DNA from: Dirofilaria immitis
Taxonomy: Eukaryota; Nematoda; Chromadorea; Rhabditida; Onchocercidae
Direction of reading: 5' to 3'
NCBI GenBank assembly: GCA_024305405.1
Contig: JAKNDB010000105.1
Span: forward strand, 3,161,501 to 3,225,500
DNA length: 64,000 nt
Positions 1 through 12,180 of the stretch are shown one piece after another. Numbering within the stretch: position 1 is the stretch's first letter; each line of letters starts with the position of its first letter. Under the pieces are notes generated by a model, which saw only the letters and a program-made list of their open reading frames with translations, had not been told where the DNA came from and made no database searches. Made by a program: the position numbers and the translations under genes.

Positions 1-3000
1 ACTGACAGAATATTGGCTAGTACAAGATCTCAAAGGTGATTGTTGCTTCATTGAACAAATCCTTGGTATAATTACCCTGAATAATAGTGCCGATTCAGCT
101 GTTTCTTGTGTAATGACAGAAATTATCGATGAACATATTGGAGAACCAAGAAGTAATTTGGAAGATTTTCTGAATGAAGTATATGGAACCGTTCGAAAGG
201 TAGATGCTATCCATTTCCTGCATTCGATTAAAGAGTAATTCTATTGAGTAATTTGTTCTCTAACATTGATTAGTTCGAAGTAAATTTAAATCTGTTTGCT
301 ATCTTACATATGAAGTAAAATAATTTTAAACAAATAAAATTTGCAGTGAACAGTATTTTGTCATGACACTCTTTAAAAAATAAAATTGGGTTTTAGCATG
401 AACTCATCTCTAATTTTTATCCTAGCTTTGAAATTCGGTAATATTGAATTATAGCTTCGAGAAGATTGGTCGCAAAAATTGAGAATAATGGCTTGTCGTC
501 CGCAAATATTTCATCGTTTCTGGACAAATGTCTCCTCACTTTTATTGTTTCAATCCTCGACCAGGTTGTTTCAATGGTCCTCAAAGTCTTAATGTTTTTG
601 TCTTTAATTAGTTATTATGCTTGCTTGAGTTAATAATTTTGACAAGAAAAAATATGTTCATTATTATCGCAAGAAATTATAAATATACTGAATATTGTTC
701 AATACATAAATTCTTTTCAGTACTTCGGTTCTGTTGTTGTTCCAAGCGACAATCGTGTTTTTCATCGATGTTACAAGAGAACCTGCGAATTTATCAGTAA
801 CTGGCCTGGAGCCGCCAATTCACGCACTGTTTTACGGATGATACGTAATAGATTCAATTTGGTTGTATATTTCAAACTAGAGACACAACATTTTTTGTCT
901 CAATTAACGGATGAGCTTGATCCTTCCGTTATTAAACCGACCGCCAATGCGAAAAAGAAGAAATCGAGGAAAAATTTTTTATGATTTTTCGGAATTTGTT
1001 ATCGATACTTTAGAAAGGATTTGGTCTGACGAAGTTTATCTACCGACTTTACTTGATAAATTTTGGGATTTTACGCTCAAAGTTCTTGCTAGATATTTAG
1101 AGTGGATCGAAGGAATTAAGAGGTGAGATCACTTATTAATCTTATCACTTTAGATAGCTTTGAAGTTCCATAAAGAACGTGAGAATTATTTTTACTTGAA
1201 CATCACATGAATATATTTCCAGTTACTATTGGACTCATAAAAGGGCACCTGAAGATTTTGAAATTTGGCGCTTGTTTTGTAGTCTGCATGCTGATTGTGT
1301 GAATGTTGATAATCGAACTTTTGAGATTGCATTATCATCAATTTGGCCGAAAATTCGAGAGCATAAGGTAAAAAGTTTCTGGCTTATCCGTAATTGTATT
1401 TCTCGAGAAGGTAATTTTTGATGATTTGTTATTTATCGAATTCCAGTTGGATGTGACGATGTTTGGACAATGTTTATCAATTTTTTCAACTAAAATAGCT
1501 GAACGGACTCAAGAATTTGAAAAATTGATTATCGAAGACGCCGTCACGTCACTGACAGAGGTGCATTTATGTTTTATTAATTTATGATACGATTTTCTAA
1601 ATTTTATGCAAGGAGCTGTGGTTTCAATTTCCAATGCTTTAAAAAATAAATATTTCGATACGAATGGCTGAATTATTTTCAGTGTCATTGTTTATCCGAT
1701 GTGCACCATTTTAATTAGCCTATAAAATCTTGCTATAATTTTACCCAAGAAACACAACTTGCATAATTTTCTTGGTCGCAACGACAGTAACATTATGATT
1801 CTTGTTAATACGTAATATTGAAATAATAAGTAGCTATTTTTTTCATTATGAAACGATAACTATTTATTATTTTAGCTTAAATTATTCTGATATTCTGCTG
1901 TGGGAAATGTATGGAAATGATGTATTAGAATTAAAAAAATGAAAGAAGTTTTTATTTTTTTAGGCGTTCTCATCCTAATTATTTTTCTTTTATAATTATT
2001 TAAAATTTAGAAACGTATTTAAAGAAACAATTATTTTATTATTAATGCTATAAAAAATATTATTATTGAATTGTCATTTATGATTTACAAATGTTAGAAC
2101 TTTATTTATTAGCGCGTTGAAAAGACAGGCTATTGACAGCTTAGATTGAAATACGCTATATACATTGGAATTTGCCAACAATTGCATAACTTTTCAGATT
2201 TTAGACGGTGTTTGTGGAATTCCTCGTCAATATCGTTGGACGAAAAAACCTGCACCAACCGAAGTATCACAATACGTCAGTGAAACATCAGCAATGCTCA
2301 AATTATTCAGGGTTTAATTAGAAATTATTCCTCAAAATTTTTAAAATTTTGGGTATTTTAACATATTTATTTTATTTAAAATGTTTTAAAACTACGTTTG
2401 GCTGTTTTTATTTTTATGAATTATTTTTGCTGGTATCATAAGATCATAGGATGAAATGGATCGTTGCTGTTGGAATGAAGAAAATATTACATCTGTATAC
2501 AAAAAAATATTTGCTGAGTCATTAGAAATATTTTCTACGAAGGCAAAACAGGTAATTTGTTTTATGCTTAACTAGGTGGATAAAATTTTTAATTACGAAA
2601 GACTGGAAGTCGTATTATTTTTACTTTTCAAATTCACCATTATATCATTCAGAACATTTTTTATACTGGTAATTTTTTGTAATAATTTAGATTATGATTA
2701 AGATTTTGCTGGCACAGTTTATTTAAACGTTTTTAGGTTCTGAAATCTGTTGAGCAAACGGAGAGAAGTTTGCAGCGTTTCAAGCGCAAGTCATTGGCAA
2801 TAAATGAAAGTAATGTTGATTCTGACGAAAACAAGATAAGACGACAATTATTATTAGATTTGGATTATTTCAAAGCCTTAGCAGCATCATGTCACATTGA
2901 AATGTCCCATATAGAAGCATTAATGTTGCGTGCAAATCCTTTAGTTGAAACTATCCAAATTCCCGGTCCGGCTCAAGCAGTCTCTAATACAGTTCACAGT

Positions 3001-3015
3001 ATGGAAGAGGCATGA
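1..3015 (+). CDS. cogc-2 / COG2: COG complex subunit 2 (3' part; gene starts before the window)
   Basis: Subunit of the conserved oligomeric Golgi complex, a peripheral tether for retrograde vesicles. Probable exons: <1-234, about 462-564, 721-1122, 1223-1367, 1447-1560, 2198-2311, 2450-2551 and 2737-3015 (stop TGA). Recognition rests on the block IWSDEVYLPTLLDKFW followed by LTLKVLARYLEW-like sequence (vertebrate COG2 has CWSDEMFLPLL...LTLQILARY) and on the C-terminal DENKIRRQLLLDLDYF block, matching the DDKIRLQLALDVEYL region of animal COG2. Splice phases agree from 1122 onward. The first exon and its junction to exon 2 are less sure: the acceptor at 461 or 464 fits the phase better than the stronger-looking TATAG at 454. 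The frame breaks near 970-980 (A5 then T6); removing one base or adding two restores it. The N-terminal half lies outside the window. Confidence 0.86.
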
Positions 3016-3061
3016 AGAGTGATGGTTTGGTTATGATGTTTTTCATTTATTTCAGTTTTTC

Positions 3062-3067
3062 AATAAA
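3062..3067 (+). terminator. AATAAA polyadenylation signal of COG2
   Basis: An AATAAA hexamer lies 47 bases after the COG2 stop codon, followed by T-rich sequence. This is the expected position and is the only hexamer near the stop. Confidence 0.6.
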
Positions 3068-3912
3068 AATTGATTTTCTAAACTTTTGATATTGCCATGA
3101 ATGTCGTTGGAAAGAACTACCTCGTCACATGAGGCTGCACTGTCTAATATCTTTATGGAACACATTGTAATAGGCGTGCCTCATATAAGATATCTTGTAC
3201 ATTATTTAGCTATATTAAATCATTTTCATCAGTTGTCTCTTGCTTTCTTTTCCGCTCTTAAATTTGTTGAAGTTTTAGATATGAACTCCCGTCAGATTTA
3301 TTTGAGTACATTTTTTATTGATATATCTTGAGGTATATTTTTAACCATGTATTCTTTGATTCATTCCATAACTTTTTATTTTGTTCACTTATAGACTATG
3401 CTAGCATTTGTTCCTGTCATTTCCTAGTTACCAAATAATTTAAATTCGGATTTTAAAATTTTAGAAAATTTGATTTCTTTTCCGGGATTTTGAATACGAC
3501 ACTCTGTTGTTATTATTATTATTCTTAATGGGTTATGCGTCTGTTTCTGCTAATTTATTAACTTGTTAATCATAAGCATGTTAGTAGCTTCGATATCATT
3601 TTTTATATAATAAAGGGATAGCAAATTATATGTTGTAATTATTTTTTTCATTTGTTTGTTAGAAATTTAAAAAATGTTTAAGAGGAATTGATGGACTGAT
3701 ATTTATGAAATAAGAATAAAAATTTCAATGAAATCAGGGAAATAAATCAGGCTTTATGCGGTTTCACCAGATTTCCCAAAGTTGTATAATAAATTATTTA
3801 AGATTCAAGAACTGAAACAAAGAACGAACGTGGTGTTTTGACTTTGAACAGCTTGGCATAGTGATATGTGCATCTAATTCTTTTTCAAAAAATATTGGTT
3901 TAGTTTGAGACA
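3068..3912 (+). other. COG2-UFL1 intergenic interval, possible intercistronic region
   Basis: About 840 bases between the COG2 poly(A) signal and the UFL1 start codon. The 76-codon open frame here shows no family resemblance. The interval ends in a TTTAG acceptor (AG at 3902-3903) only nine bases before the UFL1 ATG, which suggests spliced-leader trans-splicing of UFL1. Two same-strand housekeeping genes at this distance could form a nematode operon; this is inference. Confidence 0.45.
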
Positions 3913-6900
3913 ATGAATGCAACATGGGCGGATATACAGCGTCTGGCAGCTGATTTTCAGCGAATACAGTTAGCTGAAAGTTCGAAAAAGTAAGTTCTTT
4001 ATTGTCTTTTTGAAATTCAATTCAGACTTGAATCGAAGCAATGACAATGATCCCTTTTATTACTCTCCACTATTCTTACCAGTTTTAGTATAATTTTGGC
4101 GGAGGTTACGGTAAAATTAAGTGGAGCCGGAATTTATCGAATTAGTAAGTTGCTGGAAAAAAAAACAGATTTAGGAAAATCAAAATTAGTTACCATAGTC
4201 AAACAAAACATCAAACAAGATAACATACTAACGTTAAAATAAATCACGCTTTCGGTTATCTGAGAATAACTGCGTGGAGTTAATATCGATGCTAATCAAA
4301 TCAAAAGCTATCGATATTTTGTTTACCACTGATGGCAAGGAATATGTAACGCGGAATCATTTGCTCGATGAAGTGAAAAATGAATGTATCTTTCGAGGTA
4401 ACTTATTTTGTTCATTTCCATCTGCATTCTAAGCTCCTGTTTTATAGTTATTATTCTGTTGTGAGATACTAAACTATATTTGACATTATATCCTTTATGT
4501 AATATGTTTTAGGTCATTGAAAAGCTTTTATGTTCACATCCAAGACTTAGTATTGATTAAGATAATCGGTATGGTAGTTCTATGTAAAAATATAATCGCA
4601 TACTTATATTCAATGAAAATTGAAAAGAGGAAAGTGACCAGGCATGGAGTATTTAATAAATACTATTTATTTGTTTTAGAAGGTCGCGTTTCACTGTATG
4701 ATTTGGCGCATACTTTGAATGTCGATTATGAGCACATTGAAAGTGCTGTGTCTGTCATTTCGAAGCAGTCATCGACTTTCGTACTTTGCAATGCTGAACT
4801 GATTTCCAGATTTGTTGTTTAATTGTTTTGGCAACATTTTAGCATTTATCTGTGAAATTGGGATAGTTTTTCTTTTAATTATAATAAATAGAAAATAATA
4901 ATTGGTCTTTTTGGGATAAAGTTCTCTTTAGTTATTTTTTTGATAAACATTGATCTTCCAGGCCTAAATAATTCTATAAAGGAAACTTCCACGTTTTTTT
5001 CTCTTATTTATTATCTGTTAAATTTTTTTCTCATTATTTTAATTTATATACTTTTTCAGGGATTACATAGATGTGTTGTGTAAAGATTTGAATGAACGAT
5101 TAATGGATAATGGCATCGTTTCTATATCGCAGTTAATGAAAATATGGAATTTGCCAACTGAAATGCTAAATAGTTTAGTTCTGGTAGAAGTTGGCTCAAA
5201 AGTTGGTGCTATACGTGACGGTGATGCTCTTTATACACGATCTTATTTATCTGCTCAACGAAATATCATTAGAGCTATGCTTTGTGGATTAACCAAGTTT
5301 GTGCGTTGCTTTATTGGAAGCATAGATTCAAAGAAAGAGTCCGGGATTTTATCTTTATTTTTTAGAGTGACGCCAATAGTTAGACTGCAATCGGAATTGG
5401 AACTAACGAATGCAATGTTTTGGTTACTTTTCGATGAGCTCGATGCAATGAACGAGGTTATTTCATTAAAAAAATTTTTTTGCATAGTATCGTACATCGT
5501 ACTTTTTTGTATTATAGTATCGTACAATTTAAAAAATAAAAATATTATTTAATTGTACGCCTTGTTATCGTTTTTATTTGATGTTTTTGTTAATTTTCTG
5601 AGCTCAGTTGAAGGTCTACTACCTATAATGAAAGGAAAGACTCAATTTAGGATGTTAAGATATTACATTGTAAAACTTTATGTATCTACATTAATAGAAT
5701 AGCTGCTATGATATAGATAACATTCTTATAATTAAATAAGGGTTCCTTCAAATAATAGATTTTTGCATTTCTGTTCTTGAAAGAATGTTAATAACTCAAT
5801 TTCAGAGTTCTGCATTATTCTTTTTAAAAAGTTGTTCTATTTTGAAATATCAGTTTCTCAGGTACCTGGGAAAATAGTTGGTGCTCGCACTTCAAATCAT
5901 TCTCTATACATTCCAAACATTTATACGGTTCTAGTCAAGCAATATATACGAAAGACTTTCCTTCAAGAAGGAATGTTGAGTAATGTTTTTATTTATTAAC
6001 TATTAAGGTGTTGTTTGATGGTTTTAAAATTAACTATTAACTTTTTTGCGAAATTTATAGGTAGACATTGATTTAGTTAGATGCTGAACATATATTTCAA
6101 AATTCACAATTTCAGAGTTATCAATATTCAAAAACTTTCCGTAACAGAACCAATGATTTATATGAAAGAAGTATTAAATAATATGGAGCATTCGACATTA
6201 ATATATTTCCCATCCGCTATTATAAGCAAAAAGTTTGGAATGAAATTGAAGCAGCTGTGAAGGAAGAGGTTAGCTAATATAAATTTGTTTTAGAAATTAG
6301 TTAATATTCTTTTAGAACAACATAGGTGTGTTATAATTTTAACTGTTGTCAGTGTTTAGATGAATTCCAGTTCGGTTGTTGATGTGCGACTTCATATGCC
6401 AGAAATTGTTCAAAATAATGCAGATATTGATCAAGCGATTGCTTTTTTGATGAAGAACAGCAAGGTTTATCATGAATATTAAATGATTGATCTATTATCT
6501 ATTCATATTTTTTATTTTCTTTGTGAAGAAAAATTCATGCTTTGCTGTCGCATATTTATTGTTTAAAAAGGATTGGTTGTTTGTCGCCGGTACTTCCTAT
6601 ATCTACTGCCGGCAACTTCATTCAGTTGCAATGAGAGCTTTGGATGGCTTGATCAATGCACGAGCTGAAGAGATTGCTGTCAACTGGGGTAAACAAAAAC
6701 CATTCAAAAAGCAAACAAAGGTATGCTACACTAAAATCTTTGCGCACTTCATGTATTTACATTTGTTTTATTGGATGTTTTGCTATTTATTATTTTTTTA
6801 AGGCACCAAATTTTCTTTGCAGAAACAAGATGAGGACTGGGCTGCAGCGAAAGGCAAGAAAAATAAAAATGGAAAAGAAAAGGTTGTGAAACAGATTTTA

Positions 6901-9224
6901 GCTGAAGAATCAACTCCAGATATGTTATTCCAGTTTTAACCGTGAAGAACAATATATTTTTATAATGATTAATTCAAATTCTGCAATTTCTTAATAATTT
7001 CCATTTTAAAAAATTTTTTGGAAATGTTTAAAAATTGTTTGTTTTTTCTTCTCAACTGCCGTTTTTTTTTCAATTTAAATATTCAATTGAATATCTAACT
7101 GATTCATAATATCAGCTTAATTGGTTTCTTTTTGTTTTTAAATTTGTCGAACATGAATTTTAGATTTATTAATTAGACTGTCAGAAGAGGAATTGATCAA
7201 GGAATTAAAAAGAGTGATTTACCAAACGAATTGCTAGAGGATATTGTTGAACAGATAAGGACAAAGGCAGAGATTTTGTTGAGAACTCGAATAGAATTAT
7301 TGCTGCATAACATGCGAACGGTATCCGTACAAGATGAAAAGCGTACTCATGCAAAACTGCGAGAAACATTGTGCGCACTGTATAATAATATTTGTATTTT
7401 CGAAGATGGTGCAGCTACTTTTGAAGGTTGATTTCATTCATATTCCTACATAAATGTTTTTTTAATTTGTATATTATTAGATTCTGAAAGTAATAAAAAT
7501 TAATACCGTACAAATTCATCCAGTGAATGAAGAAATGGTTTATCAGTACTTCAAAACGGAACTGTTTTTTCGTTAATTGGTCATGAAAACATGAAATTTT
7601 ATTTGGTTAAAGATTTCATAAAAATTCAAATGATAAAATAAAAAATTCAAATGTTTTTGGAGCAGTTTTCTTGTAGAAATATGCAATTTTCGGGAAAGAA
7701 CTAAATTTAGATACGGTAGCTGCTAGTCTTAAAATATATCTTCTTCGCACAGTGTGTACGCATTTTGCAAATAATGTATTATCGTACATATCGAGAGCAC
7801 AGAATGTTGATACTCTTACTACAAAGGTAATTTATAGTGATGCATTGTTTGTCTTATGGTTTGCAAATTGTATTAAAAAAGGAATTATTATCTTGGAAAC
7901 TGTTTAAATTTAATGATATTACTTCATATTCAAATTAATTTCATATTAATGGTATGTTTCTTGCTAGTGACCTAACTATTTGTTCATTAATCTCAAATTA
8001 ATGCTTATTTTTCAGTCGTACCTGATTTCTTTATGAATTAAATGACTTTAATATGCAAATGGCATTATTTAATCACTTTAGTGTAAAACTAACATGAGAT
8101 TACGCTAAAAATTTAGGTTCGAGATGAAATAATAGCAAATATCGGGAATACGGAAAATCGTATAGCAATTGAGAAATTGTTCACATCATTGTCAACAAAA
8201 AATCTCGAATCATTCCATGATGCAGTGCTTGGTGTTTGTTCATCAGCCATTTGCGCCTTGAATTTAAAAATGCCTGATAAAAAGCAACGGTTTGTATTTT
8301 ATATACTTTTTTCAGATTTTATGCATTTTTGCAAAAAACAGTTCATATAGTTTAATATATTTGTTTCTTCATTTCTTGCAACATAATCGTTATCTTTTTG
8401 GATTTGCTAAATAGAATTTCAGTTCTTCGTTTTAGGAAATTTATTATTACTATATATAAATGATATATAGTAGCATAGATTTGTAAAAGATTTCTTCTTC
8501 AAAATTTATATTACATTTCCTTATTGGAAGTTTATTTAATTAATTAAATTCAATAAATTCCATCAAATTGTTCAGCTGAATCTAATTTTCGTAAAATTGT
8601 TTTGTTTCTTAAATTTTAAAAAGAACTAATGTCGTTTCCCGTACAGAATTTTAAAATTCTGTTTTACTTCATCATTTGCTATTACAATTATTTTCAAGTT
8701 TTCTCATTCTTGTTTGCAGTATGGAATTAATCAAAACGTATGAAGAACAATTAGTGAGCCAGTTACGCGAATGTACAGATCCACCTTCCGGTCTTCTTGT
8801 AACACTTCTGATATTGCTAGCAAGGAATGAAAAAATTGCGGTACACGCTTCGGGAAAATTCGTTTCACATTTAATTGCAAAGGTAGAGTGTTTTTTCTAA
8901 TATAAAAAGTGTTGCACACGGACAATTTAGCCATTACATCGTTCCTGAGTGGATCAGCATTTCTTTTTTTTATCAGAGGCAAATGTTTTATCTGTTGATA
9001 AAAACTATCATTGTTTATAGGTGGAAAAGCATCCGGAAACGAGTACAGAACTTGCTGAATTATTGACGAGTTTTCAGAAAATGGTTATTTCAAGTATGCG
9101 ATCTAAAGAAGATATAAATCTAATGGCAAAGCTAAACGAAAAATTAGTAGCATTGATAGCAGCGATAAATGGTTTCGAATATGCAGAGAAACCAATAGTT
9201 AATGGCGGTTTGCTCGAATTGTGA
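3913..9224 (+). CDS. ufl-1 / UFL1: E3 UFM1-protein ligase 1
   Basis: Transfers the ubiquitin-like modifier UFM1 to substrates at the ER; no RING or HECT domain is expected. Exons: 3913-3989, 4255-4397, 4680-4809, 5060-5296, 5366-5456, 5862-5979, 6118-6268, 6360-6464, 6571-6720, 6823-6932, 7177-7426, 7699-7826, 8117-8289, 8720-8882 and 9021-9224. The start [20 protein letters not shown] matches the vertebrate [20 protein letters not shown], followed by LSENNCVELI (LSERNCIEIV) and TTDGKEYVTRN (TLDGKEYITPA). Later blocks WNEIEAAVKEE, MLFQLSEEEL and ALYNNICIFEDG also align. The model gives about 743 aa, close to the family's 740-795. Oddities: one-base deficits in A5 runs at 6228-6232 and 7207-7211, a non-AG acceptor at 4254, an AT donor at 4810, and a 69-base intron with no stop. 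The exon 7 and 12 acceptors are the least certain. Confidence 0.95.
5297..5365 (+). other. 69-base in-frame intron of UFL1
   Basis: GTTTGT donor after CCAA and TTTTTTAG acceptor. The interval is a multiple of three and carries no stop, so the open frame runs straight through it. Removing it gives gap-free alignment with vertebrate UFL1 around LTKVTPIVRLQSELEL; keeping it would insert 23 residues. Confidence 0.75.
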
Positions 9225-9619
9225 TTATATATGTTCTCTGATGCTATTGTTATTACATCTTTTCCTTCGTTTTTATAAATGTGAGAGTTTTATCTTACAC
9301 AGATTGGTTTAAGTTATTCTCTTCTTTATAAATTGATATATTTTCTATTTAATTTTAGGGCTATCATTTGTTGAGCAGAATTTATTTTTTAGCGAAATTC
9401 TATTTCAACTTTTGTTCCATTAATTTCATCGTCAGGTAGTTGCGTTATTTTTTGTTCTTTTTCTCTGTATCTTTATAGTGAAAATATCTATACTAACTGT
9501 AAAATGATTTTTAATACCGCAATCCTATTACTGTTATTTTTATAAAAACAGTGAAAATCGATGATAATAATGACTTTATCCATTATTATAACTTTGTTTA
9601 TTATAAGTGTTTTTCATTT

Positions 9620-9625
9620 AATAAA
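9620..9625 (+). terminator. Probable AATAAA polyadenylation signal of UFL1
   Basis: AATAAA about 395 bases after the UFL1 stop codon. It gives a plausible 3' UTR, but other hexamers could serve. Confidence 0.4.
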
Positions 9626-11575
9626 GTTTTCAAGTACATCATATTCATTAGTTTTTCTGGATAGATATTATATTTATTCAACCGGGATTTATTCGATTCA
9701 TTTAAAAATACGAATGCTATCTACAATCAAATGATGAGCTTAGGAAGATCTCTAAGCTTATGATTTTCCTATCTTTGAATGTTTATCTGGCAAATGTACG
9801 AAAATTCGGTTCCTGCATTAGATTGTTTCTTATTTATCATCTTTAACATTCGAAAAGAATTTTTTTCATCCAGAATACTTCTCAATATGCTAAACTTAAA
9901 GCTTTTTTGTACTTTAAAATTTTTGGAATATTATTGAAATATGATACGGGAATAATATTTTGATATGATTGAGAAATTTAATGAAGGAGTGTAATCGAAA
10001 GTCTCTTGTTTACATTTGTACTGATGGAAAAAAGAAAATTTTATTGATTTTAAAAAACACTTAAAACTCTTGAACTGCACATATCAATTTTTCACTTTGG
10101 ATTATAGATTATACAGCGTACAAAAAAGAAGTTCTTGTATGGAAATTGATTGTTTGTAGTTCTCATTGGATCGATATATTCAAATTTTCTCATTACTTTA
10201 ATAGCCTTATAGGATATGAAGTTGCTGGAATATTAACTTTCTCCTGCTCTTCACTCATTTTTTTCTCAGAACAAAATTCTTCTGGTTCCCTAAAGAGAAT
10301 TACATCTTCAACAGAATTTAGTACACATAGTTTTTCTGAGTGTTGATTGATAAGATGTCACCTTAATTTAATTCAGTTTATCATCATTCTTTGACAGAAA
10401 TATGTATATGAAAATGTGACGTGATTTATTCCGAACTATTCTTCACTATATTATTGATGCCACAATTCTTTAGAAAATTAAGAATTCCTATTATTTTTGA
10501 ATAATATTTTTGTCCTATTTTCACGGCATTTTGCATTAGTTTTTATCCGAAAAGAAAAATTTCCAAAAATAAAGAATCCTTCAATTTCATATTTGTTTTC
10601 CACATTTTTGTCGGCGAAATTTAATCAGAAGGAAGAGCTTTTTAGTTGAAAGTATTCATTCTTTCTTCCTTTTGCCATAGAAGTTTTTATTTTAATACGC
10701 TAAAAAGAGAATCAAATTGATGGATGATTAATAAGCAGTTGGGAAAGACAACAAGGCAACATCCATTCGAATTATCATTACAGATGATTGCCCGTTAGAT
10801 TCTGAAGCAGAATGGCATCATCTGAAGCATTTTTTATTATTTCACTGTATTAAATGCCCTTTGTTTCCTTCAGTATTCATTTTCATTGCATTTAATTTTG
10901 GTATCAATGGACAACTGCTCTTTCATTTTCAGTTTTAAAAATGATTCAGATTCTGTCCAAATCGTTTTTTATTTCAATCTGCTCTCATTCTCGTTATCAT
11001 TTCCATACGATCGAAGTTTCATTTATCTATGCGGTAAAAATCAGAATCTTATATATAGTGGAGGAATATATTAACAAGAAGGGTTTTTTTTTTTAATGTA
11101 AATATATATTAATTCTAGTCTAAAGAGTTTGAATACTCTAATTTGTTGAAATTTTATGGAAACATAACTTTGATGAAATCAGAGAATTTATTTTTCTCTT
11201 AAAAGTTTTAAAAAATTTCAATTTTTAGTCACTTCAGCAGCAGTTCAATATTTACTGAACTAAATCAAATGTTTTATTGACTGATTTGCAAAAATTCTCA
11301 TTAATCATCCATAAAACATCGGGTCATGCTAAATCTCACTTCGAGAGTTCCATCAGAGACCAAAATGTCTGCAAATGTATTGAAATGATTCATTCAATTC
11401 TTAAAAGAAAATCTTTACAAATATTTTTGAAAAAACCACTTATACGTGAGTGAATTCTATTTTTAGAAACGTAACGGATTTTTTAAACTGTTGATTTATA
11501 TATGAAAAGGTGTTTAATGATCTCAATTTTTTATTCCTGCACTGATTCATCTAAATTGTCTAGTTGACTTCTAAA

Positions 11576-11647
11576 TTGTATTAGAGAGGGATAATAACAA
11601 CTAACATGCGAGAAGTCTATCATTACCTCTCTCTAATACAATTTATT
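11576..11647. repeat. Imperfect inverted repeat (hairpin)
   Basis: Left arm TAAATTGTATTAGAGAGGG and a downstream complementary arm reading CCTCTCTCTAATACAATTTA, separated by about 30 bases. Arms of over 20 bases pair with very few mismatches. It could be a remnant terminal-inverted-repeat element or a structured RNA; no ORF is associated. Confidence 0.7.
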
Positions 11648-12013
11648 TAGTGGACCAATTTTTTTAAATTAATAATTGGAATCCTAAATATGTTGAAATA
11701 TGTTTTAGATGAAGTTTAAATAAAATGTAACTTCCTATGTTTACCTATTATTTTTCCTATTCTCATTTTTGAATCGAGGGTTTAGCAAGAAATAGTTGTA
11801 GTAGAAGATAAAGAAGGGATAAATTGTGTTAGCATTCATAACATGAAAATGCTAGATGAGACTTTATTTTCAAGCGATATTTTTTAATTTCATCTCATTC
11901 AATGATCCATCATTTAACTTAATTATAAGTAACCGAAGAATTCTATTCGCTTCTGAAGCCATTCTCGGAGAATTGATAGAAGATAATACTGCTCTTTTTA
12001 TGTGATGTCACAG

Positions 12014-12180
12014 GAGTGTGGACGAGAGGAGAAGAGGAAAGGATCTTCCTCTCTTTAGAGAGAGGAAGGAGGACATTTCTCTTTTCCTATAGAACAGATC
12101 TGTTGGACCATTATTATTATTTTATGGCAGTGGTGTTGGTAGTCGTCGATCGAGGAGCTGTTTGGCAGCCAAGAGTGAGG
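12014..12180 (+). other. GC-richer block, candidate non-coding exon
   Basis: Visibly higher in G and C than its surroundings. It is bounded upstream by TGATGTCACAG, which would serve as an acceptor, and downstream by GTGAG|GTATGT, one of the best donors in the interval. The open frame inside (MWTRGEEERI...) has no family resemblance. A 10-base stem with a 4-base loop sits at 12045-12068. It could be a 5' UTR exon of the plus-strand gene that begins coding at 26117, or a promoter-proximal element. Transcript evidence would be needed. Confidence 0.3.

Noticed and set aside
3101..3331. 76-codon open frame after COG2
   Set aside because: Falls in the 3' region beyond the poly(A) signal; no family match and no splice signals joining it to COG2 or UFL1.
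5073..5552. Reading UFL1 exon 4 as one uninterrupted 159-codon frame
   Set aside because: Alignment to vertebrate UFL1 requires removing the 69-base intron and ending at 5456; the downstream part is intronic.
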